DNA from: Sapria himalayana
Taxonomy: Eukaryota > Streptophyta > Magnoliopsida > Malpighiales > Rafflesiaceae
Length of the DNA stretch: 64,000 bases
Assembly (NCBI GenBank): GCA_029783825.1
Contig: JAREIK010001468.1
Location: 3,642,261-3,706,260 of the forward strand
Reading direction: 5' to 3'
This document shows positions 13,111-24,600 of the stretch, in pieces. Every line of letters begins with the position of its first letter. Within the stretch, counting starts at the first letter, position 1. The notes beneath the pieces are model-generated. The model was given only the letters and a program-made list of their open reading frames with translations. It was not told the DNA's origin and did not search any database. The translations under genes were made by a program, and so were the position numbers.

Positions 13111-13659
13111 ATTTTTACCAATATTTTGCATTTTTATCTTTAAGTTCTTCATCATAGTTTTTAGGATCAAAATTTAACTCATTAGGGATTCTATCATATG
13201 AGTTGAAAAACTTTCTGACTATAATGAGACAATCCTCTTGGTTGTATACTTTCATTGACATGTAATGTGAATACTAATCACTGTGAACTATTATGATCAT
13301 TACCCTATAGTTACGAAACCAACATATCAATGATAGATTCATAGGGTCTAATATTATTACTATTGTCAATAGTTCTTGCATTACAATAAGGTAATGAGGC
13401 ATGTAAAATGTTACCCTACAGTATTTCTTCTTGTATCACTAGTATTGAAAGTGTTTGAATAGGTTTACCTCATCTCAATTTTTCTAGAACTATCATACTT
13501 TTAGGATTGTGGTTTATTATATAGACTTCTTTCAAGAATTGAGCATTGGTACTAATAATGACATTATGATCTTTTGGACTATAAAACAAGTCACCTTTTG
13601 TTCCCCTATGATATCTCATTAATAAACAAACTTTTAATCTTGGTTTTCAACTTAGATAT

Positions 13660-14301
13660 TTTTCCTTTCAGTGCATGTATCGGAAAACCCTACAAGTTAA
13701 TGTATTTTAGACTAGACTTAAATCCAGTCCACAATTCAATTAGAGCAATAGGTATAGACTTAGATGAAATCAAGTCCAAAACATAAGCTATTATTTCTAA
13801 TGCATATTCACAAAAAGAATTAGACAAGTCCAAATAACTCATCATCAATCTTACCATTTCTATAAGAGTCCTATTCTTTCTTTCTACCACACCATTCTAT
13901 TGTGGAAAACCATATGCAAACAAATATGATATAATCTCTTGATCTAATAAGTAGTACAAAGACTCTCCCAATATGTACTAGCCACCACGATCAAATCATA
14001 GTGTCTTGTGATATTTATCCTAATATCTTTGTGTTTTGCATCCGATAGTCTTTAAATTTCTCAAAGGCATTGGACTTATGATGTATTAAATAAATGTACT
14101 GATATATTGAGTAATCACCAATAAATATGATGTACTCACAATGACCATTTTCTTGATAGTTATAGGCTCACATAAATTAGAATGAATTAGCTCTAGTGGC
14201 TCTTTGACTCTATAGCTCTTAGCCATAAAGGGTTGCTTGGTCATTTTTCCTTTTAAGTAGATTTCACATGCTGGAAATATATCCTTCTTCAATAAACCCA
14301 A
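13660..14301 (-). pseudogene. Copia pre-integrase and integrase remnant
   Basis: The 14,301-14,086 segment has ACEIYLKGKMTKQPF and KEPLELIHSNLCEPI, the gag-pre-integrase to integrase junction. The 13,890-13,690 segment has MVERKNRTLIEMVRLMMSYL and ELWTGFKSSLKYI, the C-terminal half of the integrase core with the conserved E-R-x-N-R-T. The reading frame is broken between them. Confidence 0.8.
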
Positions 14302-15038
14302 AAGTCCATCTTTAACCAGTCTTTAAATCCATTTTAGAATTATATGATCTCAGCATAAGTGCCAAAGATATGTTTGCTTCATATTAGAAAAATATTTTTT
14401 TATATGGTAAGACATTGATATTATTCATCTTGTATCATTATAGTGGAGTAGAAATAATATTAATAATATAAAGATTATCTTTTAATACATCAAAATAGAT
14501 AAACTTCTAATTCAAGTAAATTATAGCAAAATTATTGAATAAAAAAGAAAATTCATCCTTAACTAAACTTGAAATAGAAATCAGGTTTCTTCTGATATGA
14601 AGGTGCATAAATATAATCTTTCAAAAAAGATAGTATCTCTCTCAGAATAAAGTAAGCAATCTTTCAAAGCAAAAGCCATTACCTTTGTAGTATTTCCCAT
14701 GTGAAGATAGATCTCACCACCACTTAATTGTCTAGTTTCTTTGAACCACTACAAAAAATTGCAAAATTGATTAGTGACACTCATATCTACACACTATGTA
14801 TCCATAGATAACACTACTAATTATGTTTAAACTACTAGTAATTAAGATTTATCTTGATTGTTCACCTTGCTGAGATAAGCTAGACATTACTTTTTCTAAT
14901 GTCCTAACAACTTGCAATAAAAACTTTTTCCTTTTAGTTTTTTCACTCTTACTTGTGACTTATGAGCTATCTATGGAACAATACATTCAACTAATACCTA
15001 ATCTTTTAAACAATTAAGACAATATCCAAATCTCTAGT

Positions 15039-15320
15039 TCATTTAGAATATAGTAGTAATTGGAGAATAATATTAATTTGAGAATCCACATCAATTTCTG
15101 CTCCAAAAATCTCTAGTTCATTTAGAAGACCAATCATCTTCATAACATGGTCCCTCATTGGGATGTTTTCAGCTATAATAGTATTCATTAGATTTCTAAT
15201 GGATTTATGTCTAGCAGAATGAGTATGATTCTTGAATATTTGTTTGAGATTAAACATCATATCATAGACAATAGCCATAGACTGATACTGATATTTAACT
15301 ATATTTGACATATAAGTCAA
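15039..15320 (-). pseudogene. Copia gag (UBN2-type) remnant
   Basis: 93 open codons include HSARHKSIRNLMNTIIAEN, then PMRDHVMKMIGLLNELEI and VDSQINIILQLLL. The family shows this alpha-helical gag pattern, and the plus copy near 4990-5150 has the equivalent residues. Confidence 0.75.
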
Positions 15321-15679
15321 AATATACTATCTAGACATCTCATTAGCCTTTATCCATTTCTCTTAAAGCTTGGCTTTCTTATTGGCTATCCCTTCATGAA
15401 GTTAATTTGGACATAGATCTGTGAGTGCAAAATAATGGTTCTCACTAGTTAGGACAATGTCCAGGTTTATTTTTAAATATATGTAATTTGTTCTATATTG
15501 TTTATTTTCTTTGAGAATAGTAGCAAGTGGGTCGAATGAGATTTTCTAAGATTATCTAAAAAATTTACATTGAGCTTATTAGTTTAAATTTTATGACAAG
15601 AATTAATTCCCTCCACCAATTCTTAAATGAATTCATCATTGATATCCATTACTCTGTAAATAATATGCCTTGATGGGAG

Positions 15680-17180
15680 TATTAGTAATAATGCTATAGG
15701 CCTATCATATGAATATGATATTTTGACTATTTGTGAGAATTAATTATTATGATGATTTGCATGTTTATTATATATAATATCCTTGAATAATCTTATTAAT
15801 TATATTAAATGTCACCGATTAGTTATTATTATAAGAATAATAATGAATTAAGATTAGTATAAAGTTTTATTGATATTCATGGGATGAATATGTGTATAAG
15901 ATACAAATCAAATTTATATCTATTTGTTGAGAACAAATATTAGATAGACCCATCTTGAGATTAATACATGGATCAAAGTCATAAGTTAATTTCAAATAGT
16001 TATATCATTAAATCATTTGATCTGAGATCACTATTGGAATATTGTATTTTGATATAATCACACATTATCTTTAATCCGATGACTATAAAGGTTATACTTA
16101 AACATAATAAGAATTATATAGTGAGATATGAGCGATTAAGATGAAATTTATCCCTCTTATTATAACAGAGATATCTTTGGATCCCCTCGACAATTGAGAC
16201 TGAGAAATGCATGACTGTGCTCAAATGAATTGATGAAGATCAATATCATTTATTTAGTCAGTCTAATTGAGTTTAAAGTATTCAAAGATTTAATGATATA
16301 AGATTCAATTTTTCCATGCCTTATATTTTATCAAGATATCATGAGACAAAAGGATTATGTCATTAGTTATATTAAGGTTACTTCAGATCATGAGCTTTAC
16401 ATTTAACTTGGGTAGTTATAATATCTTGCTAGAGAGTACTTATAACTTGTAGGATCAAAATATGATTTAGGCCTACTACCAATATTAATTGAACCTAAAG
16501 GATCATACATTAAGAACGAATAATAATGGTTGTGATTTTTTACTCTCTGTAGTAATTTAAAATGATAAGAATATTTTAAATTACAAATAACAATTAGTTA
16601 TTATTTAAATTCAAATTTAATTTTGAGAAAGTTTAAATTCATGATTTAAATAAATAAATAATTTGTTATATTTTTAAGAGTTTTAAATATATAAATTTGT
16701 TTCCTTATTAAAAATGGGCTTTTAAGGATTTGAATTTAAATTCTGATTATTTAAAAGTGTTTTAAATATATAATAATATTAAATTCATCTATGACTTAAA
16801 CCATAGTAGACTTGTATATATATATGTGAGACAAATTTGATGCAAGTCATTATCTTTTATAAAACAGATAGAAACCTTTTCATTTTGAGAAGATGAATCT
16901 GAACTAGCATTCAACAAGATCATTCATTATTTGTTCGTGTGTGGATACTTGTAGAAAGTGATCATTTTTTAGAAAAGGTAGTACCTTTGAAGATCCGAAT
17001 AAAATAAGACGCACACTTTGAAGGCCTGATGAATCGATCTTTAAGAGGTAAGTTTCGTTTATACTTCCTTCATGTTTTTATGAAACGCATGAGATACTTG
17101 GTGGGTTAAGGAATAAAAATTATAAATTCCACTGTGTTTATGTTCCAATTAGATTGGATATTATGCTCGAAACCCCAACA
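15680..17180 (-). mobile_element. Probable solo LTR (about 1.5 kb) nested in the minus copia copy
   Basis: Read on the minus strand the insert begins TGTTGGGGTTTCGAGC, a common copia LTR start. It contains no coding remnant and interrupts sequence that is continuous in the plus copy near 4480-4510. Flanking bases CCTCC and ACTCC (minus strand) are a possible 5-bp target duplication with one mismatch. The far end has lost a clean CA. Limits are inferred from this comparison. Confidence 0.5.
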
Positions 17181-18009
17181 GGAGGACATATATTAATTAT
17201 TATTTACTCAGACATGCCAATTCCTATTTAATCGTGCTATATCTAGGCAATTGGTCATGCTAAATAAGAATAAAATAATAACTTATCCTTGATCCTACAA
17301 ATAATAACAGTAACTCAGATAGAGATCATCTTATTATTTATAGCCAAGTGTAGATCATCACTCAAGTCTAAACTGATCGATCCTTAAATGAATATTTCAG
17401 ATAGTGAAGTGATTCATTAAACAATCCATATAATTACCTTACAGAGGTTTGCACTGAGTATATCTCCAAGCTAATTAGTCTAATAGGGGGAAAACACCAA
17501 GACTGCTAACTAATTTCCATCATCTTCAAATAAGTGATGAAGCCCATGAGATTCATACTTAATAAATTTTAGGGTTTTTTATTCTAAAACAAAACATGAA
17601 TTTATTTGTAAATAATGTAGTTTTGTGAAACATGTATGTATGAAGTTTGCATGAACTCACTATTTTTGACACACATCATACAAATTGTTATACTTATATA
17701 TATGCATCAATCAAATCATGCCATCACATCCACAACTACATTCAAAAGACATGCAACAAATACATGATGACTAAGCATCACTTGTATCTAAATGTTAAAT
17801 AGCCCGATTATATTGATTTTAGCCTTTAGGCCAGTATAACCTAAAAATTTCCTTGAATAAGCTTAGGACTTTGGATAATGCCCTAGACTGGGTCAAATGT
17901 GCCCATTTTAATTTGTAATGACTGCCCCCAAAAAAAAGTAACATAGAATCTACCTAAATCAAATCTAACCAAGAATGTGAATTTTTAGCCATGATCTCCA
18001 TAGTTTTCA

Positions 18010-18250
18010 ACCTCTGCCACTATGAGTTTTGTCACATGTATCATTAGTGGCTATGACCACCACTAGAGGCACCTTGATTGGTTGTGTCAACCACTACGGG
18101 CAACATCATTAGCTATGTCCACCATTAGATGCGCTTTCATTGGCCATGTCAACTACCACAAGCATTATCGCTGGCTATGATCACCACCATAAGCACCATC
18201 ATTGGCCGCATCGACCACCATGGGCACTATTGTTGGCCACAACTACCACC
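18010..18250 (-). repeat. Degenerate leader repeats of the minus copia copy
   Basis: Inverted counterpart of the GTGG-rich array at 3395-3600. The 83-codon open frame starting at 18,129 is an artefact of this array. Confidence 0.6.
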
Positions 18251-18509
18251 ATGGTTGCAAAATTTTAAAAATGAAGTGCAACATAAAAAAAAACTTACAC
18301 CCCCATGTATAAATTCACACATAAACAAGTACATAATTATAGCCCTTAAACAAAATGCATTCAAGTACATAACCACTTAAATACATAATCCATAGTATGA
18401 GCATGAGTCATATTTAATTTATAGTTTTGTGATTTTTTTTCAAATATTAAAAGGTTAGTTTTTAATTTTTAAAAATATTTAGGAGAGTACCCCAAAACAT
18501 AATCTCTTT

Positions 18510-19500
18510 ATTTTAATTACTATGTTGTATGAGCATGAGTCATATTTAATTAAGATATTAATGAAAAGTGGGCAAGGCCATCAAAATTCCAACCTAATTT
18601 GAAACTTTGCCTAGTTCTAAATGGGTTTAACTAGGTACATCATTTGTGTAGCTAGGTTGTTTTATATTGTTGGGTCATAAATAACAAAAAATAAATATAA
18701 TTAAGTAACACTAATAAAAATAATTGATTATGAAATAGTTTTTTTTTTTCAAAATTTAAATATTTGACTTATGGCCAATTAATTATGATAATGTGACTAA
18801 TTTAAAATCGAAGATCCAGTAGAATCTATTTAAATAAATACTTAATAAATTAATAAATTCTCTAAAAAAATATATATTTTTTTAATCTTGACTTGAACTA
18901 GTTGAAAATTATCAATTTTGATAAGATAATAAGATAATATATTTTTAGTAAATCCCAATAAAAATATATGACCAAATCAATATCATATATAAATAATTAT
19001 TTAAAATTACAATAATTTAATGAAATATAATTCTAGTGTATTTATTTTTTTTTAAACATAAATCTAGTTGTTTATTAATAATTAAATATAATTTATTATA
19101 TTTTCACTAATGTTCATTTTTTTTTGGAAATCTAACTTATTAAGTAATATTTATTGTATTATTATTAAATATATAATATTTATTATTTCTTAATAATTAA
19201 AAATAATTCATTATTTTTTAATAATAAATAGTAACATGATTTTATCTTTTATATTAATTTAATAAATATGAAATAAATTTATACCGTGATTAATCACTGA
19301 AATATCAAATAGCTCACTTCAGAGTTCAGAGGTCAGAGCGTTGAAAGTTGGGTGAATTTCTGAATCATCTGTCTTAACTCAAACGCAGCAAGCATCAGAG
19401 TAAAAAACAGTTACCCAGGATGACACAAACAAGAATTGGTGAGTCAAGCAGATCACTTAAGCAGCAGCAAAAAATAGATTAGGTTGCTGATCAATCTGTC
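18510..19500 (+). other. PYD1 copy 1 upstream region, duplicated at 53.3-56.9 kb
   Basis: AT-rich DNA matching about 53,295-53,775 in order and spacing; both have GATAATAAGATAATATATTTT and the block around GATTTATTATATTTT. Just before the ATG, GAGTCAAGCAGATCACTTAAG here aligns with the corresponding bases before 56,877. Shared upstream DNA shows the tandem duplication included the promoter region. No TATA box is clear enough to call. Confidence 0.6.
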
Positions 19501-19782
19501 ATGGATCCTCCATGTCTATCTCAGATCCCACCCACTGGGTTCGTTCTCAACAATTCAGGTAAGTCTAGGCTCTGCTTGTCTACTCACTGTCACGGAAATA
19601 GATCGAGCTGGTTAAATGCGGCGGCTTCTGTACAGAATAGGACGGTGCCTGATCTAAGCGTCACTGTAAATGGGCTGCACATGCCCAATCCGTTCGTTAT
19701 TGCTTCAGGTCCGCCTGGTACCAACTATACTGTGATGAAGCGCGCCTTTGATGAAGGGTGGGGAGCTGTGATTGCTAAAACT
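19501..19782 (+). CDS. PYD1: PYD1 exon 1 (transit peptide and barrel start)
   Basis: 94 codons, phase 0, ending ...WGAVIAKT at a GTGAGT donor. ATG 19,501 is chosen because its equivalent starts the parallel exon at 56,877. VPDLSVTVNGLHMPNPFVIA starts the conserved enzyme; everything before it is variable. Confidence 0.93.
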
Positions 19783-21431
19783 GTGAGTAGCATAATCAAT
19801 TGTCAAATTCAACATATCATATTCACATTTATAATATTATTAGATTAGTTCGTATGAATTTAATTTTACAAATAATATAATCTTATCACAAAAGTTTACA
19901 CAAATATAAAATATTTTAATTATCTGTCCAATATAGAAAACAAATATATGTATATTTTAGTTTATGTAAAATTTTTTCAGCTGAAAATTTTAGTATTAAG
20001 TATGTGTTATAAATAAAGAGGAAATAAAAAGAAAAAAAATAAGTATAGTTCTATTTGATTTTGATTAGGCCTATTTATAGGCTTACAAGAAGGCCAAATG
20101 TTATAAGGGGTTGAGAAAATTAAAAGTCATGCTGAGAAATCCAAAAATTTTAAATAAATGATGGTTATTCATTATAAATTTTGGTTATTCTCTACAAAAT
20201 ATTTATAATACTTCTATTTGAATGACTATAATATTAAAAAACATGTCTCATTAAAATTTTACGAGAAAAAAGAGTATATGTACTTTATTATGACTGTCTC
20301 GTTAAAAATCTTGTCAGTAAAATTCAGTGAGATAAAATTTAGATAAAGGAAAAAAGAATACAATGCATTAATATTCAATCATGTTCTACTCAAGTCAGCA
20401 TATTTATGTTGGTGCATTTTAATCTTATATATTAACTCTTTGAATATTGAGGTTGGTAATTAATTTGTAAATAGAAAGTTATTTGCTCGACATCAATTTC
20501 ATTGTTTTTTTAAAACTCACGCGCATAGAAAAATTTTGGTAAAATATATTTGGTTATATCTTCTTTGATATAATAATCTTTGATTTATGCAATGCATGCA
20601 ATATTGTCTTCAAATAATAATATTAGCTTATTTTTGATAGAAGAGAGTTCATATAATTCTTGAATTTGGTGGATCATCGATCTTAGTTAAATGTATTCAT
20701 GACTTGTATTGTGAATTACAAGAATCTATGAATAATTTGATGATGTAATCACTATTTTTGCTTGATATATCTTTATGAGATAGTAGCTCTATTATAGTTA
20801 AAGAGATACATAATATATAATCTGATTTTATACGGATCTGAAATATATTTTGCAATCACATATTTGAGTAGTTTTTGATTTGACTTATTTGAGTGGAATA
20901 AACTCATATCTGTAGTTTCACTGAGATAACTTAATATATGTTTGATGCTATTCCACTATTTTCTTGTTGAAGCTGAATTGTGCTTGATTAATAAATTAAT
21001 AGAAAAAGTAATATCTAGTCGTGTGTAAGTAACAAGATACATAAGTGCTCTAATGGTACTATGATATGATACTTTAGGACCAAGTTATTCTTTGTTATTT
21101 TTATAAGATTGAAATGAGTCATTTTTCATATCAAGTGATCGGATAACGATAAGGTAGCTTAATAGATGTACTTTATTCATATTAAAATATTCTAAGATTT
21201 TCTTGATATATGTTGATTGATGAATCAACACTCCATTTGAAAAATATTTGATCTGTATTCTAAGAAAAAATTTTATTTTTCTAAGATTTTTCATTTAATA
21301 TCTTTTTTAAATATTTTGCTATTTTTGTGAGCTCTTTAAAAGTTTCAACAAGATTTAAATCATTAGTATAAATAATAATAATTATAAATCTTATTTTTAA
21401 TTTATTGATAAAAACATATGAACATATAGGG

Positions 21432-21467
<36 letters not shown>

Positions 21468-21595
21468 CAAATATTCACAAGGCAATTGTATCACATGTGT
21501 TTGGATTGTTTTAATTAATACAAATATAATTGTAACTTTATTGAGTATATGCTACGAGTCTTTGTATTAACTGCTTTAGGTAGTTTAAATCCTTC

Positions 21596-21637
<42 letters not shown>

Positions 21638-24600
21638 ATATGGATCCATATAAATATGCAGTGATAATATCCATTAGATGTATATTTAGTCCTTCAAATA
21701 TTATTAAGCATATCAAAAAATAAAATATGGTTGTGTTCATAACAAACAAATATGTTTTCTCGTAGTCAATGTCAGGTTTTTATAAGAAATATTGGGCTAT
21801 TAATCGTATCTTATATCTTATGATATTATTATTCTCATTTTGTTTTCGTATACATATCTATTTATATCAATCAGGCTTTATACTAGTAAGTGTTTGAACT
21901 ATACGTACAAACTAGAGGTGTCAAGCCGGCCCAACCTTTTTTTTTTGGGTCCACCTAGGATGGCGTGCCGTGTTAGGCATGATATGCTACAGTACCATGC
22001 TATGCCAGGCACTGCACAGTTTCTTGGAGGGCAGGTCATGCATGGCATGGTTCCTTTGAGGGTAGGCCTGGCATGGTTCTTTGGAGGGCAAGCCCGGCAT
22101 GGTTCCTTGAAGGGTAGACCCAGCACGACTTGTGGTTTGAAATCTGCCCGGGTTCTAGCTGGTTTGTGTTGGGCCTTTTTTTAGGAAATTAGGGTTTCGG
22201 GCACTGCGCTGTCATCGCCTGTTGGGCATGCCGAGCCATTGCTTATCGGGCATCATCGTGTTGTCCTCTCATCGGGCATCGCCTCGTCGTCCTCTCGTTG
22301 GGTGTCGCCGCGTCGTCCTCTCGTCGAGCGTCGCCGCGTTGTCCTCTTGTCGGGCGTCGTCACGTCATCCTCTTGTCGGGCATCGCCGCGTCGTCATCTC
22401 GTTGGGCGTCGTCGCGTCGTCATCTCGTCAGGCGTCGCCGCGTCGTCATCTCGTCGGGCGTCGCCGCGTCGTCCTCTCGTTGGGCGTCGCCGCGTCGTCC
22501 TCTCGTCGGGCGTCGTCGCGTCGTCCTCTCGTCAGGCTACGCTGCGTCGTCCTCTCGTCGGGCGTCGTCGTGTCGTCCTTCCATCGGGCATCGCCGCATC
22601 GTCCTCCCGTCGGGCGTTACCACGTCATCCTTTCATTGGGTGCTGCTTGGAGTGTGGTCACACGTGCTGTGCCCATGGGCTAGGCACCTATGTTGTGCCC
22701 ATGGGCTAGGCACCTATGTTGTGCCCATGGGCCAGGCACCCATGTTGTGCCCATGGGCCAGACACCCATGTCATGCCTGACACGACATCCGGGCTGAATA
22801 CCCTCGGCATGGCACGACATGATTCGTGCCGAGGATATGCCCGGCACGATCCATGGCATAGTATGGTAGCGCGCCGTGCTGGGCCAGACACGATTGAACT
22901 GTGATGGGCTTTAAGCCAGGCCCGGGCTGCCCGGCCCATTTGACACATCTAGTTCAAATTCATCTTATTTTATTAATGAATGTAATTCTATATGTATAAT
23001 TTTTTTTTATTTTGGTCAATCATTTTTTTGTTTACATTTATCTATATCTTATGGTTTGGGATCATAATTATTTTGTATGATATATAATGCTATTTGAAAA
23101 GCAAAAATGTTATCTACAATATTATTATTTTGATTTTATTTTTAATTTTTGTGTACATAATTTTATTGGGATATCATAATTGCCAATTACCTTTATCTCT
23201 TCTAGAGATATTTGTTCGTTTTGTATTTTTTTAGGAATTTCTTATTTAATATGTCTCTCTGCAAGGGTATTTTTTTTATTTTTATTCTTCTATTCCAAGG
23301 AGCTACATCTTTTGATCTAATTGGTCTTACATGCTTCAAGCATGTTTTAAAATTATTTATTTTCTATCCTTCAGGGATCTCAATTTGTACTAGGGTATTC
23401 ATAGTTGGGATACGTGACTTTGTCATTTTCTTTACATTCACGAATATATATAGTAATAGATTTATAAGATTTTGTAAATGAATGATTTTTTGAACTTTAA
23501 GTTCATATTGATTTGTACGATGGTCAAAATGAGAAAATTTTGATGCATTCCAAATAATTTCTTGTTGTTCTTCTAAAATTGACTTTTCTTCCCTAATGAT
23601 GGGAATATAGTTTTATTAAAATGATATTCTTTAAATCTAGCTCTAAAAATATTACTTGTTAAGGATTTCAAATATCTTATGTTAGATGACAAATAAGACC
23701 TACATAAATTTTAAGCCAATATTGTGGATTCATTTTGGTACATTGTGGGGGTACAATTGATATATGGACTGCACGACCAAAAACTCGTAAGTGAGAAATT
23801 TTTAGTTGTTTACCCAGTACAAGTTACCAAAAGGAATATTCATGATAAGATGTTAGTTTATTCCTTATTAGACTTGTAATATGCATAATTGCATGTCATC
23901 AAGTAGATGTTGATAATTTGATCTTTATTAGTAATGATCTAGTTATTAATTAAAGATGTTTGATCAAGGGTTCTGCTAAACCATGAGCAATAAGATGTTC
24001 AATATCTATTCTAATTGACATATAATAATTATTGAGAGTTTTTGAAGTAAATTCATCAGCATTATAAATTCTTATTGTCTTGATTGGATAATTAGAGAAT
24101 TATGTTCTTAATTCGATTATTTGTGCATAACAAAAGTAATTTTTCTTGTGAAAAGAAGATAAACTAATGATCATCTAGTGGATGCATCTATAAGGATCAT
24201 AAAATAATAAAAAGGTCAACATGATGGATGGATATGTCCACATGTATCCCTATGTATTCTTTCTAAAAAGATTGGTGATGCAGATATGATTTTATTTAAT
24301 GATGATCTAACTATTAACTTACCTCGTGAACAAGAATTATAAGAAAATTCATTAGGCAAAAGAATTTTTTGATTTTTTAATGAATGCCCATGTGAATATT
24401 CTATGATTTGTTGCATCATTGAAGATATAAGATGACCTAGCCTGTTATGTCAAAGATAAAAATATTTGGTTTATCGAACTTCTGGTTTATTACATCATAT
24501 GATTTGATTGGCTTTATGACCATATTATATAACCTAGAGGAGAATGTTGAGAGTTTTTACGTAATAATTTTTTACTAAAAATTATAGGGGTAATGTATAA

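Larger units (their letters stand above)
11530..18421 (-). mobile_element. Copia family A, minus-strand copy
   Basis: A decayed copia element read right to left: leader repeats (18,250-18,010), leader (to about 17,190), gag (15,320-15,039), pre-integrase and integrase (14,301-13,690), RT (about 13,110-12,480) and the 3' LTR (12,250-11,530). The domain order gag, protease/integrase, RT/RNase H is the copia order. The 5' LTR is missing at the right edge near 18,421. Two later insertions are visible: a probable solo LTR (15,680-17,180) and a small hAT-like end (about 12,250-12,340). Confidence 0.7.
21913..22951. mobile_element. Non-autonomous hAT-type element, nested in copia C
   Basis: Ends TAGAGGTGTCAAGCCGGCCC and ...CCCATTTGACACATCTA are the inverted termini shared with the 45.5-49.3 kb hAT. 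The flanks GTACAAAC and GTTCAAAT match at 6 of 8 positions, a plausible decayed 8-bp duplication. The 1,039-bp body is GC-rich and made largely of two 26-bp minisatellites. The open frames on both strands are repeat artefacts. Confidence 0.75.

Noticed and set aside
18129..18380. 83-codon plus-strand frame with HWPCQLPQ-type repeats
   Set aside because: Derived from the degenerate leader repeats of the minus copia copy.
22222..22780. Three overlapping plus-strand frames of 150-160 codons rich in Ser and Arg
   Set aside because: They are the three phases of a 26-bp minisatellite inside a non-autonomous hAT element, with no conserved domain.
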